NCBI RefSeq assembly: GCF_013415325.1
Contig: NZ_JACBYE010000010.1
Location: 1 to 64,000 of the forward strand
Direction of reading: 5' to 3'
DNA from: Sanguibacter inulinus
GTDB lineage: Bacteria > Actinomycetota > Actinomycetes > Actinomycetales > Cellulomonadaceae
Length of the DNA stretch: 64,000 bases
The notes beneath the pieces are model-generated. The model ran no database searches, had not been told where the DNA came from, and saw nothing but the letters and a program-made list of their open reading frames with translations. The position numbers were made by a program, and so were the translations under genes. This document shows positions 9,148 to 20,074 of the stretch, one piece after another (positions within the stretch are counted from its first letter, which is position 1; every line of letters starts with the position of its first letter).

Positions 9148-12100
9148 GGCTCGGTCGTGGCACCACGCGCGCCGAGCGGGTCCGGTCGACCTCGGCCGTC
9201 GTCGCCGGGGTCACGGTCCCGGCGGTCCTCGCGATCATGGCCGTGATCGACCCCGGCGTGAAGATCGCCGAGGTCGACCTCAACGACGGCGCCGTGTGGG
9301 TGACCAACCGGTCAGAGCTCAAGCTCGGCCGCTACGACGCGACGGTCCGTGAGCTCAACGGCGGGCTCGTCGCGACAGACCCGTCCTTCGACGTGCTGCA
9401 GTCCGGGCAGGACGTCCTGCTCGTCGAGCCCGGCAGGGTCTCGACGGTCGACCCCGCGACCATGGCCCTGACCACCCAGGCCGAGGTCCCCGCAGGATCG
9501 CAGGTCGCGATGGGCGCGGGTGTCGTGGCCGTCACCTCGCCCGAGGGCTCGGTGTGGGTGCGGACCATGACGTCCCTCGCCTCGGTCACGAGCGACACCC
9601 CGGGTGACATCGACCTGGGTGACGGCGGCATGGCCGTGGTCGACCCAGACGGCCTGATCCTGGCCCTCGACCCGACCGACGGCACTGTCCACCGGGGCGA
9701 GATGGTCGACGGCGCGCTCGCCGTGACCGACGCCGGCACCCTCGAGGGCGCGGCCGGTGTCGAGCCTGAGGCCGTCACTGCGGTCGACGGGACGCTCGTC
9801 ATGCTCGCCGACGGCACGCTCCACGGGGACGGCTGGACGACCGACCTGGTCGACGGCGCCGCCCCTGTCCTCCAGCAGCCCTCGACCTCGGGCACGTCGG
9901 TCGCCGTCGGGACGACCACCCACCTGCTCGAGGTGGACCTCCGGTCCGGCGACGTCGCGGTGACCCCGACCTCCGGGCAGGGCACGCCTGCGGCCCCCGT
10001 GCGGCTCGGCGACTGCCTCTACGGCGCGTGGGCCAGCCCCACGGGCAGCTATCTCGTCAGGTGCGGCGACGACGAGCCGACCCTCATCGACCTCGAGCGC
10101 ATGACAGCCCAGAGCACCCCGGTGTTCCGCGTGAACCGCTCGGTCGTCGCCCTCAACGACACGCTCCAGGGCCTCCTGTGGCTGCCCGACGACATGCCGC
10201 GCGTCCAGGTGCCCAACTGGGACCAGATCGAGCAGGACGACGACACCACGGACACCGAGGACGAGTCCGACGAGGTCGAGACCACCCAGCAGCAGCTCAC
10301 CGAGTGCACGCCGGAGTCTGCGGCCCCGGGCGCGGTGGACGATGACCTCGCCGTCCGCCCCGGGCGCTCGACCATCCTCGAGGTCCTCAACAACGACACC
10401 GCCGGCGACTGCGGCATCATCGCGATCGACGAGATCGACACGACCACCCTGGACGCCGGCTTCGCGACAGTCGAGACGATCTACGGCGGGCGTGCGCTGC
10501 AGGCCGTGGTGTCACCCCAGGCGCAGGGCAGCGCGAGCATCACCTACACGATCTCGGACGGACGGGGGAACAGCCCGCCCTCGACCGCGACGGTCACGCT
10601 GCGCGCCTCCGACCCCGACAGCAACTCGGCCCCGCTCGAGCTGCGCACAGGATCGGTCGAGGTCGAGCAGGGCGCGACCGTCGACGTCGACGCCCTCGCG
10701 AACTTCGTCGACCCGGACGGCGACGAGCTCGTGCTGCTCGACGCCGTGACCGACGGGACCGCGACGGTCCGCGCCCGCCAGAACGGCATGCTCACCGTCA
10801 CGGCCGAGGGGGAGACCCTCGGCCGCCAGACCGTCACCCTCGTGGTGAGCGACGGCATCGAGCAGACGACCGGCCAGGTGGCCGTCGACGTCCGCGCGAC
10901 GGGGTCGCTCCCGCCGAAGATCGACCCGATCCACGTGGTGACCGAGGCCGGCAAGGACGTCGACGTCGACGTCCTCGAGTCCGTCCACAGCCTCTCCAGG
11001 GAGCCCGCCCGCCTCGCGAGCGTCGACGAGCCTGCCGGGACCACGGTCTCGCCGAACCTCGACGACGGCTCCTTCACCTTCACCGCGACCAACGCCGCCA
11101 CGTACTACGTGCCGTTCACAGTCGTCGCCTCGCCGCAGCAGGCCCAGGGCCTGGTCCGGGTGGACGTCGTCGAGCCGTCGACCGCACCCCAGCGGCCCGT
11201 CGCCGTCCGCGACCTCGCACCGCTGCCGCGGGGCGGCGAGGTGCTCGTCGATCCCCTCGCCAACGACGTCGACCCGGCTGGCGGCGTCCTCGTCGTGACG
11301 GCGGTGTCCGCCGCGGAGGGCTCGGCCCTCCAGGCCGTGGTCGTGGACCACAGGTACGTGCGCATCAGCTCCCAGCGCGACCTCGACGCGCCCGAGACCC
11401 TCGAGTACAGGGTGTCGAACGGCTTCGAAGAGGTCGCCGGGGAGATCCTCGTCCAGCCCGTCCAGCCGAGCGGCCTCGACCACCCGCCCGTGCTGCAAGA
11501 CCTCGAGGCGACGGTCCGCACCACAGGCGTGGTGACGGTCCCCGTGCTCGACAGCGCGGTCGACCCTGACGGCGACGAGATGAGCATCGTCCCGGACCTC
11601 CTCGAGACCCTGCCGGCCGAGAAGGGCCTGCTCTTCGCCTCGGGTGACGTGCTGCGCTTCCAGGCCTCGGGGGAGACCGGTACCGTCGAGACCACGTACA
11701 GCGTCCAGGACGCCGGCGGGAACGTCACCACGGCGAGGCTGTCGATCTCGGTCCACGCCTCCGACCCCGAGACGAAGGCCGCCCCGCGGCCTCGCGCGCT
11801 CACGGCGCGCACCTTCGACGGCGAGACCGTGCGCATCCCGGTGCCGCTGACAGGCATCGACCCCGACGGTGACGGCGTCACGCTGCTCGGTCAGGGAGAC
11901 TCCGTGCCGAGCCTCGGCCGTGTCGTGGCTGTGGGCGCGGACTATCTCGAGTACGAGGCGTACCCCGGCTCCTACGGGACCGACACCTTCCAGTACGCGG
12001 TCGAGGACTGGACCGGGCAGCGGGCCCAGGCGACCGTCCGCGTCGGGATCTCCCCGCGCAGCGTGCAGGGCCAGCCGATCGTGGCGCGCAACGACGAGGC

Positions 12101-15100
12101 CACGGTCCGCCCCGGGCAGCGCGTCGAGGTGCGGGTGCTCCGCAACGACGTGGACCCCTCGGGCGGAGAGCTGACGCTCGCCCCCGAGCTCGAGGTCCCC
12201 CCGGGTGTCGACGCCCACGTCGACAAGCGGCGTGTGGTCGTCACCGCTCCGGCCGAGCCCGTCGACGCGCTCACGATCGTCTACACGGTCACCAACACGC
12301 TCGGCTCGACAGCCCGGGCGACCCTGACCCTGCACGTCGTCGACGACGCCCCGATCGCGGCCCCGATCGCACGTGACGTGACCGTCGCCCCGATCGAGGT
12401 GGTCGACAAGACGAGCGTCGAGGTCGACGTGCTCGCCCTCGCCGAGAACCCTTCCGGACCGCTGAGCGACCTCGAGGTGTCGATCCCCTCGTCACACTCG
12501 GGCGTCGCGCAGGTGATCGGCGACGGGCAGGTGCTCGTCACGCTCACCGACCGCACGCAGACCATCCCGTACAGGCTGACGAACACCCGGCCCGAGGCCG
12601 ACGGCGTGGGGGCCTACGCCTTCATCGTCGTGCCTGCCCTCGGTGACTTCCCGCCGACCCTGCGGCCCAAGGCGCGCGAGCTGCGCGTCGCCTCGGGCGA
12701 AGAGCTGGTCATCTCCCTCGCCGAGTTCGTCCAGGTGGGCACCGGCAAGACCGCGCGCGTCCGCGACGCCGAGAGGGTCTCCGCGACCAACTCCGACGAG
12801 GGCGAGCTGGTCGTCGACGACACCACGCTGCGCTACGTCTCCGCTCCCGGGTACGCAGGCCCTGCGTCGATCACCGTCGAGGTGACCGACGGCGCGACCC
12901 GCGACGACCCCGCCTCCCGACGCTCTGTGCTCACCCTCCCGATCACGGTCTTCACCGAGGACGAGCGGCCGCCGACCTTCACGCCGAGCGAGCTGCTCGT
13001 ACCGCAGGGCGAGTCGACGAGCGTCGACCTGCTCGGCTTCACGCGCGGCCCCCAGGGCGCCTCGGCCGAGCAGAAGTACACCTACGAGGTCGTCCAGGCT
13101 CCAGGCAACGGGTTCCTCGCCTCGATCACCCCGGGCACCACGCGCCTCGCCGTGAGCGTCCCCGCCGACGTCGCCCGAGGGACGCTCGGCACGGCGACCG
13201 TGCGGCTGGGCTACGGCACCGTCGGGACCATGGACGTCCAGGTGACCTTCAAGGTCGCGGCGAGCTCACGCCAGCTCGCGACGCTCCAGGTCCACGAGGC
13301 CGACGGCGCCGCGGGCCGCGACGTGACTGTCAACGCGCTCGCCGGCGCCGGCAACCCCTTCAGCGAGCCGCTCACCCTGCTCAGCGCCTCCCCGGCTGTC
13401 GCCGAGCAGGGGACGGCCCGGGTCTCGGGTGGCAACGTCGTCGTCCGGCCCGCTGAGGGCTTCACAGGGCTCATGGTGGTCCGCTACCGCGTCCGTGACG
13501 TCACCGGCGACCCGCTGCGCGAGGTCGACGGGACCATCCGGGTGGCGGTCCGCGACATCCCGGCGGCGCCCTCCGCCCCGCGGGTCGGCGAGGTGTCGAG
13601 CCGCGCGGTCCCGCTCAGCTGGGACGCCCCGGCCACGAACGGCTCGCCGATCACCGGGTACAGGGTCACCCGATCACCGGGTGGCCAGACCACCCAGTGC
13701 GCGACGACAGCCTGCACGATCACCGGGCTGACCAACGGCACCGAGTACACCTTCACGGTCGCCGCGCAGAACGCCCTCGGCTGGTCGGCCGAGTCGCCAG
13801 CGAGCGGTCGCGCGACCCCTGACGCCGTCCCCGGCGTCCCCGGGTCGCCGAACCTCGAGCCCGGTGACCGCCAGGTGACCGCGACGTGGGCTGCGCCGGC
13901 CAACGACGGCACCCCCGTGACCAAGTACACGGCCGAGCTCTCCGGGCCGCAGGGCATCGTCTCCCGCGAGGTCGCCGGGACCACCATCGTCTTCTCCGGG
14001 CTGCAGAACGGCGCGGGCTACACGGTCCGCGTCCGCGCCCACAACTCCGCGACGCCGCCCGAGGGCGGCGCATGGAGCGGTGCATCGCGCCAGGCTGTCC
14101 CGGCCGGGCTGCCAGGGACGCCCGAGGTCGGGGCGTCGCGGGTCGAGGACCCGCTCGGCGGGAAGATCAAGGCGACGTGGACCGAGCCTGATGCCAACGG
14201 CTCTGCGCTCACAGGCTTCACGGTCGTCGCGCAGAGTCCTGGTCAGCCGACGCTGACGTACCAGGCAGGTGGAGGAGAGCGCGAGACGACATTCTCGTCG
14301 GTCGTGAATGGTGCTGACTACACAGTCTCCGTGACCGCGAAGAACACCGTGGGTGCGGGGGCCGCAGGGACCAGCGCTCCGACGTCGACGTACGCGCCGC
14401 CTGGTGCACCGACAGGTGGCACTGCAGTTGCTGCCTCGGGCCGGCCTTTCGCGGACGGTCAGGTCACGCTGTCTTGGAACCCTCCCAGCAGCACCGGAGG
14501 TGTCGGTGTCGGGATCGTGAAGTACGAGATCGAAGGTGTAGGCGAGGTCCCTGGCGGTACTCGGACTGCGACCGTCGGTGGATTGTTCGGTGGTAGGACC
14601 TCTCCCTCGTACCGCGTACGCGCGGTCAACGACCGCGGACCCGCCGGAGACTGGATGACGATCGCGGGCGTCGAGATCAAGACCGTCCCGACCACCCCTG
14701 CTGTCTCGGTCACCGCTACCCCAGGAGTCTTCTCACGCGTCACCGGATCATGGAGCCTGAACGGTGAGGGCAGCGACGGTGGCAGCTCGATCAGCGGATA
14801 TCGCGTGCGGGTGAACGGTGGTGCCTGGCAGAACGTCCCTCCGACCCAGACCTCTGTGTCCTTCACGGAGTTCATCGCTGACGCAGGCACCACGGTCGAG
14901 GTCGTGGCAGTCAATGCCCAGGGTGACAGCCAGATCGGGAGCGGGGGTGGAAAGCCGACCGTGCCGACGGCTCCAGACGCGCCGCCGGACCTGACGGCGT
15001 CGACAGTCACGGAGCCGCCATCGATCAGCTTCTCTTGGGGGGAGCCCACGACCCACGGGAGTGATGTCTCCGGGTACGTCTACCGCGTCTATCGCACCGA

Positions 15101-15302
15101 TGCTGCGGCTCCCGGATGGACCGATGCGTCAGGGGACCAGGCATCCAGCCGATCTGTCACCGTGTCGCAGGGGATCAGCCCAGGTGGCTACATCATCGAG
15201 GTGGCCGCTCGAAGTGATCGCGGGCTCGGCGCGGTCCAGCGGATCAATGCTGTGGTCGAAGCGTCTTCCGGGCCACCCACGCCCGACCCCGGCGGCGGCT
15301 AG
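9144..15302 (+). CDS. fn3: Giant membrane-anchored Ig-like/cadherin-like and fibronectin type III protein
   Basis: 2052 residues. An N-terminal signal anchor (about 14-32) is followed by a beta-propeller-like region (about 40-370). Many tandem Ig/cadherin-like repeats follow (about 395-1465), recognised by recurrent VLxNDxDPxG and VDPDGDE motifs. About six Fn3 domains (about 1470-2040) have PLSWDAP, ATWAAP, TWTEP, LSWNPP and SFSWGEP signatures. It ends in a short Pro/Gly tail with no sortase signal, so it should project outward from the N-terminal anchor. It overlaps the kinase stop by ATGA and is a likely kinase partner. From about 14200 the DNA is clearly less GC-rich and uses more A/T-ending codons than the rest of the gene. 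Confidence 0.85.
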   Translation: MRLGRGTTRAERVRSTSAVVAGVTVPAVLAIMAVIDPGVKIAEVDLNDGAVWVTNRSELKLGRYDATVRELNGGLVATDPSFDVLQSGQDVLLVEPGRVSTVDPATMALTTQAEVPAGSQVAMGAGVVAVTSPEGSVWVRTMTSLASVTSDTPGDIDLGDGGMAVVDPDGLILALDPTDGTVHRGEMVDGALAVTDAGTLEGAAGVEPEAVTAVDGTLVMLADGTLHGDGWTTDLVDGAAPVLQQPSTSGTSVAVGTTTHLLEVDLRSGDVAVTPTSGQGTPAAPVRLGDCLYGAWASPTGSYLVRCGDDEPTLIDLERMTAQSTPVFRVNRSVVALNDTLQGLLWLPDDMPRVQVPNWDQIEQDDDTTDTEDESDEVETTQQQLTECTPESAAPGAVDDDLAVRPGRSTILEVLNNDTAGDCGIIAIDEIDTTTLDAGFATVETIYGGRALQAVVSPQAQGSASITYTISDGRGNSPPSTATVTLRASDPDSNSAPLELRTGSVEVEQGATVDVDALANFVDPDGDELVLLDAVTDGTATVRARQNGMLTVTAEGETLGRQTVTLVVSDGIEQTTGQVAVDVRATGSLPPKIDPIHVVTEAGKDVDVDVLESVHSLSREPARLASVDEPAGTTVSPNLDDGSFTFTATNAATYYVPFTVVASPQQAQGLVRVDVVEPSTAPQRPVAVRDLAPLPRGGEVLVDPLANDVDPAGGVLVVTAVSAAEGSALQAVVVDHRYVRISSQRDLDAPETLEYRVSNGFEEVAGEILVQPVQPSGLDHPPVLQDLEATVRTTGVVTVPVLDSAVDPDGDEMSIVPDLLETLPAEKGLLFASGDVLRFQASGETGTVETTYSVQDAGGNVTTARLSISVHASDPETKAAPRPRALTARTFDGETVRIPVPLTGIDPDGDGVTLLGQGDSVPSLGRVVAVGADYLEYEAYPGSYGTDTFQYAVEDWTGQRAQATVRVGISPRSVQGQPIVARNDEATVRPGQRVEVRVLRNDVDPSGGELTLAPELEVPPGVDAHVDKRRVVVTAPAEPVDALTIVYTVTNTLGSTARATLTLHVVDDAPIAAPIARDVTVAPIEVVDKTSVEVDVLALAENPSGPLSDLEVSIPSSHSGVAQVIGDGQVLVTLTDRTQTIPYRLTNTRPEADGVGAYAFIVVPALGDFPPTLRPKARELRVASGEELVISLAEFVQVGTGKTARVRDAERVSATNSDEGELVVDDTTLRYVSAPGYAGPASITVEVTDGATRDDPASRRSVLTLPITVFTEDERPPTFTPSELLVPQGESTSVDLLGFTRGPQGASAEQKYTYEVVQAPGNGFLASITPGTTRLAVSVPADVARGTLGTATVRLGYGTVGTMDVQVTFKVAASSRQLATLQVHEADGAAGRDVTVNALAGAGNPFSEPLTLLSASPAVAEQGTARVSGGNVVVRPAEGFTGLMVVRYRVRDVTGDPLREVDGTIRVAVRDIPAAPSAPRVGEVSSRAVPLSWDAPATNGSPITGYRVTRSPGGQTTQCATTACTITGLTNGTEYTFTVAAQNALGWSAESPASGRATPDAVPGVPGSPNLEPGDRQVTATWAAPANDGTPVTKYTAELSGPQGIVSREVAGTTIVFSGLQNGAGYTVRVRAHNSATPPEGGAWSGASRQAVPAGLPGTPEVGASRVEDPLGGKIKATWTEPDANGSALTGFTVVAQSPGQPTLTYQAGGGERETTFSSVVNGADYTVSVTAKNTVGAGAAGTSAPTSTYAPPGAPTGGTAVAASGRPFADGQVTLSWNPPSSTGGVGVGIVKYEIEGVGEVPGGTRTATVGGLFGGRTSPSYRVRAVNDRGPAGDWMTIAGVEIKTVPTTPAVSVTATPGVFSRVTGSWSLNGEGSDGGSSISGYRVRVNGGAWQNVPPTQTSVSFTEFIADAGTTVEVVAVNAQGDSQIGSGGGKPTVPTAPDAPPDLTASTVTEPPSISFSWGEPTTHGSDVSGYVYRVYRTDAAAPGWTDASGDQASSRSVTVSQGISPGGYIIEVAARSDRGLGAVQRINAVVEASSGPPTPDPGGG

Positions 15303-15407
15303 ACCAGACCCGCGCCGCGCGTCCCGCAGCGCCCCCGGCCGACCGGCCATGATGACGTCCGACAGACCAGCAGCCTCGCTGCCCCCGACAGAAAGCAGCA
15401 CCTCCCG

Positions 15408-16397
15408 ATGACCTCGAACGCGACGCCCGGCCCCATGACGGCCGAGCAGGCGGCCTGGTTCGCCCAGACCTTCAGCACGCTCGTCGACAACGTCGGCGTG
15501 GCTGTCCTGGGCAAGACGCACGTGGTGCGCCTGACGCTCACGGCCATGCTCGCCGAGGGCCACATCCTGCTCGAGGACGCCCCGGGCACGGGCAAGACGA
15601 TGCTGGCCAGGGCGCTCGCCGCGACCGTCGACGGCACGCACCACCGCATCCAGTTCACGCCCGACCTCCTGCCCTCGGACGTCACGGGTGTGACGATCTA
15701 CGACCAGAAGACGAGCGTCTTCGAGTTCCACAAGGGCCCGATCTTCGCCTCGGTGGTCCTCGCTGACGAGATCAACCGCGCCTCGCCGAAGACCCAGTCG
15801 GCCCTCCTCGAGGTCATGGAGGAGTCACGGGTGACCGTCGACGGGACCTCGTACCCCGTCGGGCGACCGTTCATGGTCATCGCGACGCAGAACCCCATCG
15901 AGCAGGCTGGCACGTACCGCCTGCCCGAGGCGCAGCTCGACAGGTTCCTCATGAAGACCTCGCTCGGCTACCCCGACCACGCGTCGACGGTCCAGATCCT
16001 CGCAGGGTCGGCCGCCCGCGACCGGACGTCGGCCATCACGTCGGTCATCACCTCGGCGGCCGTCGCGAGCATGGCCGACCTCGCGGCCACCGTCTACGTC
16101 GACACCTCGATCAACGACTACGTCGCCCGCCTCGCCGAGGCCACGCGCACCGACGCCGAGACCCGCCTCGGGGTGAGCGTCCGCGGCTGCCTCGCGCTCG
16201 TGCGCTGCGCCAAGGTGTGGGCCGCCGCCCAGGGCCGTGCCTACGTCATCCCGGACGACGTCAAAGAGCTCGCCGTCGCCGTCCTCTCGCACCGCCTGGT
16301 GCTCGACGTCGAGGCCGAGTTCGCGGGTGTGACCCCCGAGGAGATCGTCGAGCGGATCCTCGGCGAGACCGTCCCTCCGACGGAGCGGGCCGTCTGA
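15408..16397 (+). CDS. moxR: MoxR-family AAA+ ATPase
   Basis: 329 residues. Walker A is [10 protein letters not shown], Walker B is [12 protein letters not shown], and the sensor region is [24 protein letters not shown]. MoxR ATPases act as chaperones with DUF58/VWA proteins, and here the DUF58 gene starts 1 nt after this stop. The 105-bp gap to the Fn3 gene is the largest inside the operon and holds a GGCCGACCGGCC inverted repeat but no clear promoter. Cytosolic. Confidence 0.93.
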   Translation: MTSNATPGPMTAEQAAWFAQTFSTLVDNVGVAVLGKTHVVRLTLTAMLAEGHILLEDAPGTGKTMLARALAATVDGTHHRIQFTPDLLPSDVTGVTIYDQKTSVFEFHKGPIFASVVLADEINRASPKTQSALLEVMEESRVTVDGTSYPVGRPFMVIATQNPIEQAGTYRLPEAQLDRFLMKTSLGYPDHASTVQILAGSAARDRTSAITSVITSAAVASMADLAATVYVDTSINDYVARLAEATRTDAETRLGVSVRGCLALVRCAKVWAAAQGRAYVIPDDVKELAVAVLSHRLVLDVEAEFAGVTPEEIVERILGETVPPTERAV

Positions 16398-16398
16398 C

Positions 16399-17631
16399 GT
16401 GAGCGGACCCGCAGCCCTCGGCGGCAGGAGGGGCTCGACAGGTCGTCTCGCGCGCTCCGCCGTGCGCGGGGTGCGGGCCAGGACGGGAGGCCTCACAGGC
16501 CTCGGGTGGGGCATGGTCGTGGCCGCGGCGGTCACGCTCGTCGTCGGCCGCCGCTACGGGTGGGCCGAGCTCGTCGTCGCCGCCTGCGTGCTCGCAGTCG
16601 CCGTGCTCGTCTCGGCCGCGATGACTGTCGGGCGCTCGCACTACGCGGTCGACGTCGACCTCGCCGACGACGCCGTGACCGTCGGCGAGCGCGCGATGGG
16701 TCGCATCGAGGTGCGCAACGTCGGCCGTCGCCGTCTGCTCCCGGCCCGCATCGAGCTGCCCGTCGGCATCGGCTCGGCCAGCTTCGCGCTGCCCAGCATG
16801 GCCGCGGGCGCCGTCCACGAAGAGGTCTACGCGATCCCGACCACCCGACGCGCCATCGTGGTCGTCGGCCCCGTCCGCTCCGTCCGCGCCGACCCGTTCG
16901 GCATCGCGCGCCGCGAGGTGCTGTGGACCGACCCCGTCGAGCTCTACGTCCACCCTGTCACCGTGTCGCTGACCGGGACCCGCGCCGGGCTGCTGCGCGA
17001 CCTCGAGGGGCAGTCGACCCGCAGCCTGTCGGACGACGACATGTCCTTCCACGCCCTGCGCGAGTACATCCCCGGGGATGACCGCCGCAGCATCCACTGG
17101 CGCACGAGCGCCCGCACCGGCACGCTCATGGTCCGCCAGTTCGAGGACACCCGCCGCACCCACACAGCCCTCGCCGTGTCGACGGACACCGAGGACTACC
17201 GCCACGAGGACGAGCTCGAGCTCGCCGTGAGCACCTTCGCGTCGCTCGGCACGCACGTGATCCGCGAGGGCCTGGAGATCACGGCGCTCGCCGGGGACCA
17301 GCGCCTGCGGACCCAGACCCCGCGCCGGCTGCTCGACGACTGCTCAGCGCTCGTCGCGACGCCGCGGGCCGCCGACGCCCACGACCTCTCCAGGGTCGTC
17401 GCGCGGAACGCGCCGTCAGCCTCGATGGCGGTCGTCATGACGGGGACGGTGCCCACACGGGCCGACCTGCGGACCAGCTCGTCCCATCTGCCCCCGGGCC
17501 TGCGGACGGTGTTCGTCCAGTGCGACCCCGGCGCCGAGCTGAGCCTGCGGACGCAGGGCACGCTCTCGGTGTCGACCCTCGGGAGCGTCGAGGACCTCCC
17601 GCGGCTCTTGCGCCAGCTGGTGACAGGATGA
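16399..17631 (+). CDS. DUF58 domain membrane protein
   Basis: 410 residues. Two close hydrophobic segments (about 35-75) are followed by an extracytoplasmic-like beta region. The DUF58 signature then appears at about 215-245: [21 protein letters not shown]58 proteins are VWA-like partners of MoxR ATPases. GTG 16399 follows the moxR stop by 1 nt, and its TGA overlaps the ATG of the transglutaminase-like gene, so this is a moxR-DUF58-TG trio. Confidence 0.9.
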   Translation: MSGPAALGGRRGSTGRLARSAVRGVRARTGGLTGLGWGMVVAAAVTLVVGRRYGWAELVVAACVLAVAVLVSAAMTVGRSHYAVDVDLADDAVTVGERAMGRIEVRNVGRRRLLPARIELPVGIGSASFALPSMAAGAVHEEVYAIPTTRRAIVVVGPVRSVRADPFGIARREVLWTDPVELYVHPVTVSLTGTRAGLLRDLEGQSTRSLSDDDMSFHALREYIPGDDRRSIHWRTSARTGTLMVRQFEDTRRTHTALAVSTDTEDYRHEDELELAVSTFASLGTHVIREGLEITALAGDQRLRTQTPRRLLDDCSALVATPRAADAHDLSRVVARNAPSASMAVVMTGTVPTRADLRTSSSHLPPGLRTVFVQCDPGAELSLRTQGTLSVSTLGSVEDLPRLLRQLVTG

Positions 17632-20039
17632 CCGGCCTGCTGGGCGCGACCCGCCCGCCCGAGACGACGACAGACACCCAGGGGCGCAGCATCCGGATCG
17701 TCGGTGCGCCCGCCGGCTCGCGCCCTGCCGCGGGTCTGCTCGTCGACGTCCTCGTGGTCGCCGTCGCCGTCCTGCTCGCCCTCGTCCCGCTCGTGCCCGT
17801 CTTCGGTCTCGGTGCAGCGGCCCCGGCGATCGTCGGCGGCGTGGTGGTCGGTGCGGTCCTGGCCGTCGCCGCGGTCGTGCGCCGCTGGCCTGTCGTGGTG
17901 ACCCTCGCCGCAGCCGTGCTCGCCTACGCCCTGCTGGGCGGTCCGCTGGCCGCCCCCGCCACGACCACAGCCGGTGTGCTCCCGACGGGCAGCACGCTCG
18001 TGACCCTCGGGCAGGGTGTCGTCACCTCGTGGAAGCAGGTGCTCACCCTCGAGCCGCCGCTCGGGTCGAGCGGCACAGGGCTCGTCGCGCCCTTCGTGCT
18101 CGGGCTCGCCGCCGTGCTCGGGGGCGGCCTGCTCGCTGCGAGCCGGCAGGCCTCCGGCCGCGCCGCGACGGCCCGGCTGCTCGTCGCCGTCGCCGTGCCG
18201 CCCGCCGTCCTCGTGCTGTCCATCCTGCTGGGCACGGTCGAGCGGACCCTCGCTGTGGTGGTCGGTGCGAGCATGACGGTCCTGCTCGTCGTGTGGGTCG
18301 CCTGGCGGCGGGGTGCGTGGCGCCCGCAGCGGGTGCCGTCGCTCGCCGTGCTCGCGATCCTCTCGATCGGCGGAGGCGTCCTCCTCGCTCCTGTCGTCGC
18401 GGGCGACACCCCGCGCTTCGTGCTGCGCAGCGTGATCGTCCCGCCCTTCGACCCGCGCGACTACGCCAGCCCGCTGTCGGCCTACAGGGCCTTCATCAAG
18501 GACCAGCGCGAGGCCGACCTGCTGACGGTCGACGGCCTCCCCGAGGACGGGCTCGTCAGGGTCGCGACGATGGACAGCTTCGACGGGGTCGTCTGGAACG
18601 TCGTCGGCGACGGCGAGCCGCAGGCCTCCGGTGCCTTCCGCAAGGTCGGCGACGTCATCCCGGTGACAGTCGCCGGGGCCGAGGCACAGGTCGAGGTCGA
18701 GGTCGGCGAGCTGCGCGGACCGTGGCTGCCGACCGTCGGCGAGACCCGACGCGTGACCTTCTCAGGCCCAGACGCCGACCGCACCCGTGAGGCCTTCCGC
18801 TTCAACGACGCGACGGGGACCGGTGTGCTGAGCACCTCGCTCGTCCCCGGGCAGACGTACACCCTCGACGCGGTGGTGCCGCCTCCGGTGACGGACCAGG
18901 AGATCGGCGACGCGCAGGCGAGCAGCCTCGCCGTCCCCGCACCGCAGCAGGTGCCCGACATCGTCGTCGAGCGCGCCAAGCAGGTGACCGCGAGCGCGAC
19001 GTCCCCCGCCGGCGCAGCGCGTGCGATCGAGACGTACCTGCACGAGACCGGCTACTTCAGCCACGGCGACGACTACCCCTCGCTCGCCGGGCACTCGGCG
19101 TACCGCATGAACCTGCTGCTCGGCGAAGACCTCATGGTGGGCGACGCCGAGCAGTACGCCTCGCTCATGGCCCTCATGGCGAGCCAGTCCGGGCTGACGG
19201 CCCGGGTGGTCCTCGGTTTTGTCCCGTCCGAGGAGCAGCGCGGCGACGACTCGATCACCTTCACCGGGGGCGAGATCCAGGCGTGGACGGAGATCGCCTA
19301 CGAGGGTGTCGGCTGGGTGCCGTACTTCCCGACGCCCGACACCAACCGGACGCCCGAGACGGCTGACGAGGAGGTGCAGAACGAGCCGCAGCCGCAGGTC
19401 GTCCAGCCTCCGCCGCCGCCCGCCGAGCCTGTCTCCCCGCCGTCGGAGGACGCCGAAGACCCGTCGGTGACGACCAACGAGGAGGAGACCGCCGCCGAGG
19501 GGAACCTGCGCGCCGTCCTGCTCGTGGTCGCCGCCGTCGCCATCCCGCTGCTGCTCCTGCTCACGCCGTTGCTCGTGGTCGTCGCGCTCAAGGCGCGCCG
19601 TCGGCGTCGTCGCCGTCGGGCCGCGACCGCCGAGCTGCAGATCAGCGGCGGGTGGGACGAGGTGCTCGACACCGCGCACGACTTCAAGGTTCCCCCGCCC
19701 GCCGACGCCACCCGGCGCGAGGCGTCGAAGGCGCTGCTCGAGACCTTCCCGAAGGCACCCGTGGCCCTGCTCGCCGACCAGGCCGACGCCGCGGTGTTCT
19801 CGGCCGACGGCGCCGGTTCTCGAGGGGTCTCGCGCTACTGGGCCGCGGTCGACGAGACCGTGCACACGATCCGCACCCACGGGTCGGCCTGGCGCCGGCT
19901 GCGCGGGACGCTCGCGCTCACGTCGCTGCGTCGTCGCCGACGGGCCCGGGCCGAGGCTGCGGCCCCGGCGCCAGCCGACCGAGACGCTCGACGTGCTCGA
20001 GCACAGCGCCCTGCACGGCGGCGTGGGCGACAGTCCTGA
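17628..20039 (+). CDS. tgm: Membrane transglutaminase-like protein with degenerate catalytic triad
   Basis: 803 residues, TgpA-like layout. Several N-terminal transmembrane helices (about 25-260) precede a large outer domain. The transglutaminase-like core (about 460-575) comes next, then a Pro/Glu-rich linker, one transmembrane helix (about 630-652) and a basic cytoplasmic tail. In family members the core has GxCEQ/xHAW/WxxxDPTP. Here it reads [19 protein letters not shown] and [10 protein letters not shown], so Ala507, Gln551 and Phe567 replace Cys, His and Asp. It is therefore probably not an enzyme and may bind or scaffold substrates. ATG overlaps the DUF58 stop. Fold assignment is firm; loss of activity is inferred from residues. 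Confidence 0.85.
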   Translation: MTGLLGATRPPETTTDTQGRSIRIVGAPAGSRPAAGLLVDVLVVAVAVLLALVPLVPVFGLGAAAPAIVGGVVVGAVLAVAAVVRRWPVVVTLAAAVLAYALLGGPLAAPATTTAGVLPTGSTLVTLGQGVVTSWKQVLTLEPPLGSSGTGLVAPFVLGLAAVLGGGLLAASRQASGRAATARLLVAVAVPPAVLVLSILLGTVERTLAVVVGASMTVLLVVWVAWRRGAWRPQRVPSLAVLAILSIGGGVLLAPVVAGDTPRFVLRSVIVPPFDPRDYASPLSAYRAFIKDQREADLLTVDGLPEDGLVRVATMDSFDGVVWNVVGDGEPQASGAFRKVGDVIPVTVAGAEAQVEVEVGELRGPWLPTVGETRRVTFSGPDADRTREAFRFNDATGTGVLSTSLVPGQTYTLDAVVPPPVTDQEIGDAQASSLAVPAPQQVPDIVVERAKQVTASATSPAGAARAIETYLHETGYFSHGDDYPSLAGHSAYRMNLLLGEDLMVGDAEQYASLMALMASQSGLTARVVLGFVPSEEQRGDDSITFTGGEIQAWTEIAYEGVGWVPYFPTPDTNRTPETADEEVQNEPQPQVVQPPPPPAEPVSPPSEDAEDPSVTTNEEETAAEGNLRAVLLVVAAVAIPLLLLLTPLLVVVALKARRRRRRRRAATAELQISGGWDEVLDTAHDFKVPPPADATRREASKALLETFPKAPVALLADQADAAVFSADGAGSRGVSRYWAAVDETVHTIRTHGSAWRRLRGTLALTSLRRRRRARAEAAAPAPADRDARRARAQRPARRRGRQS

Positions 20040-20074
20040 GGTGCCGGTTCAGGCGGAGGTTCCGGCCAGCAGCG

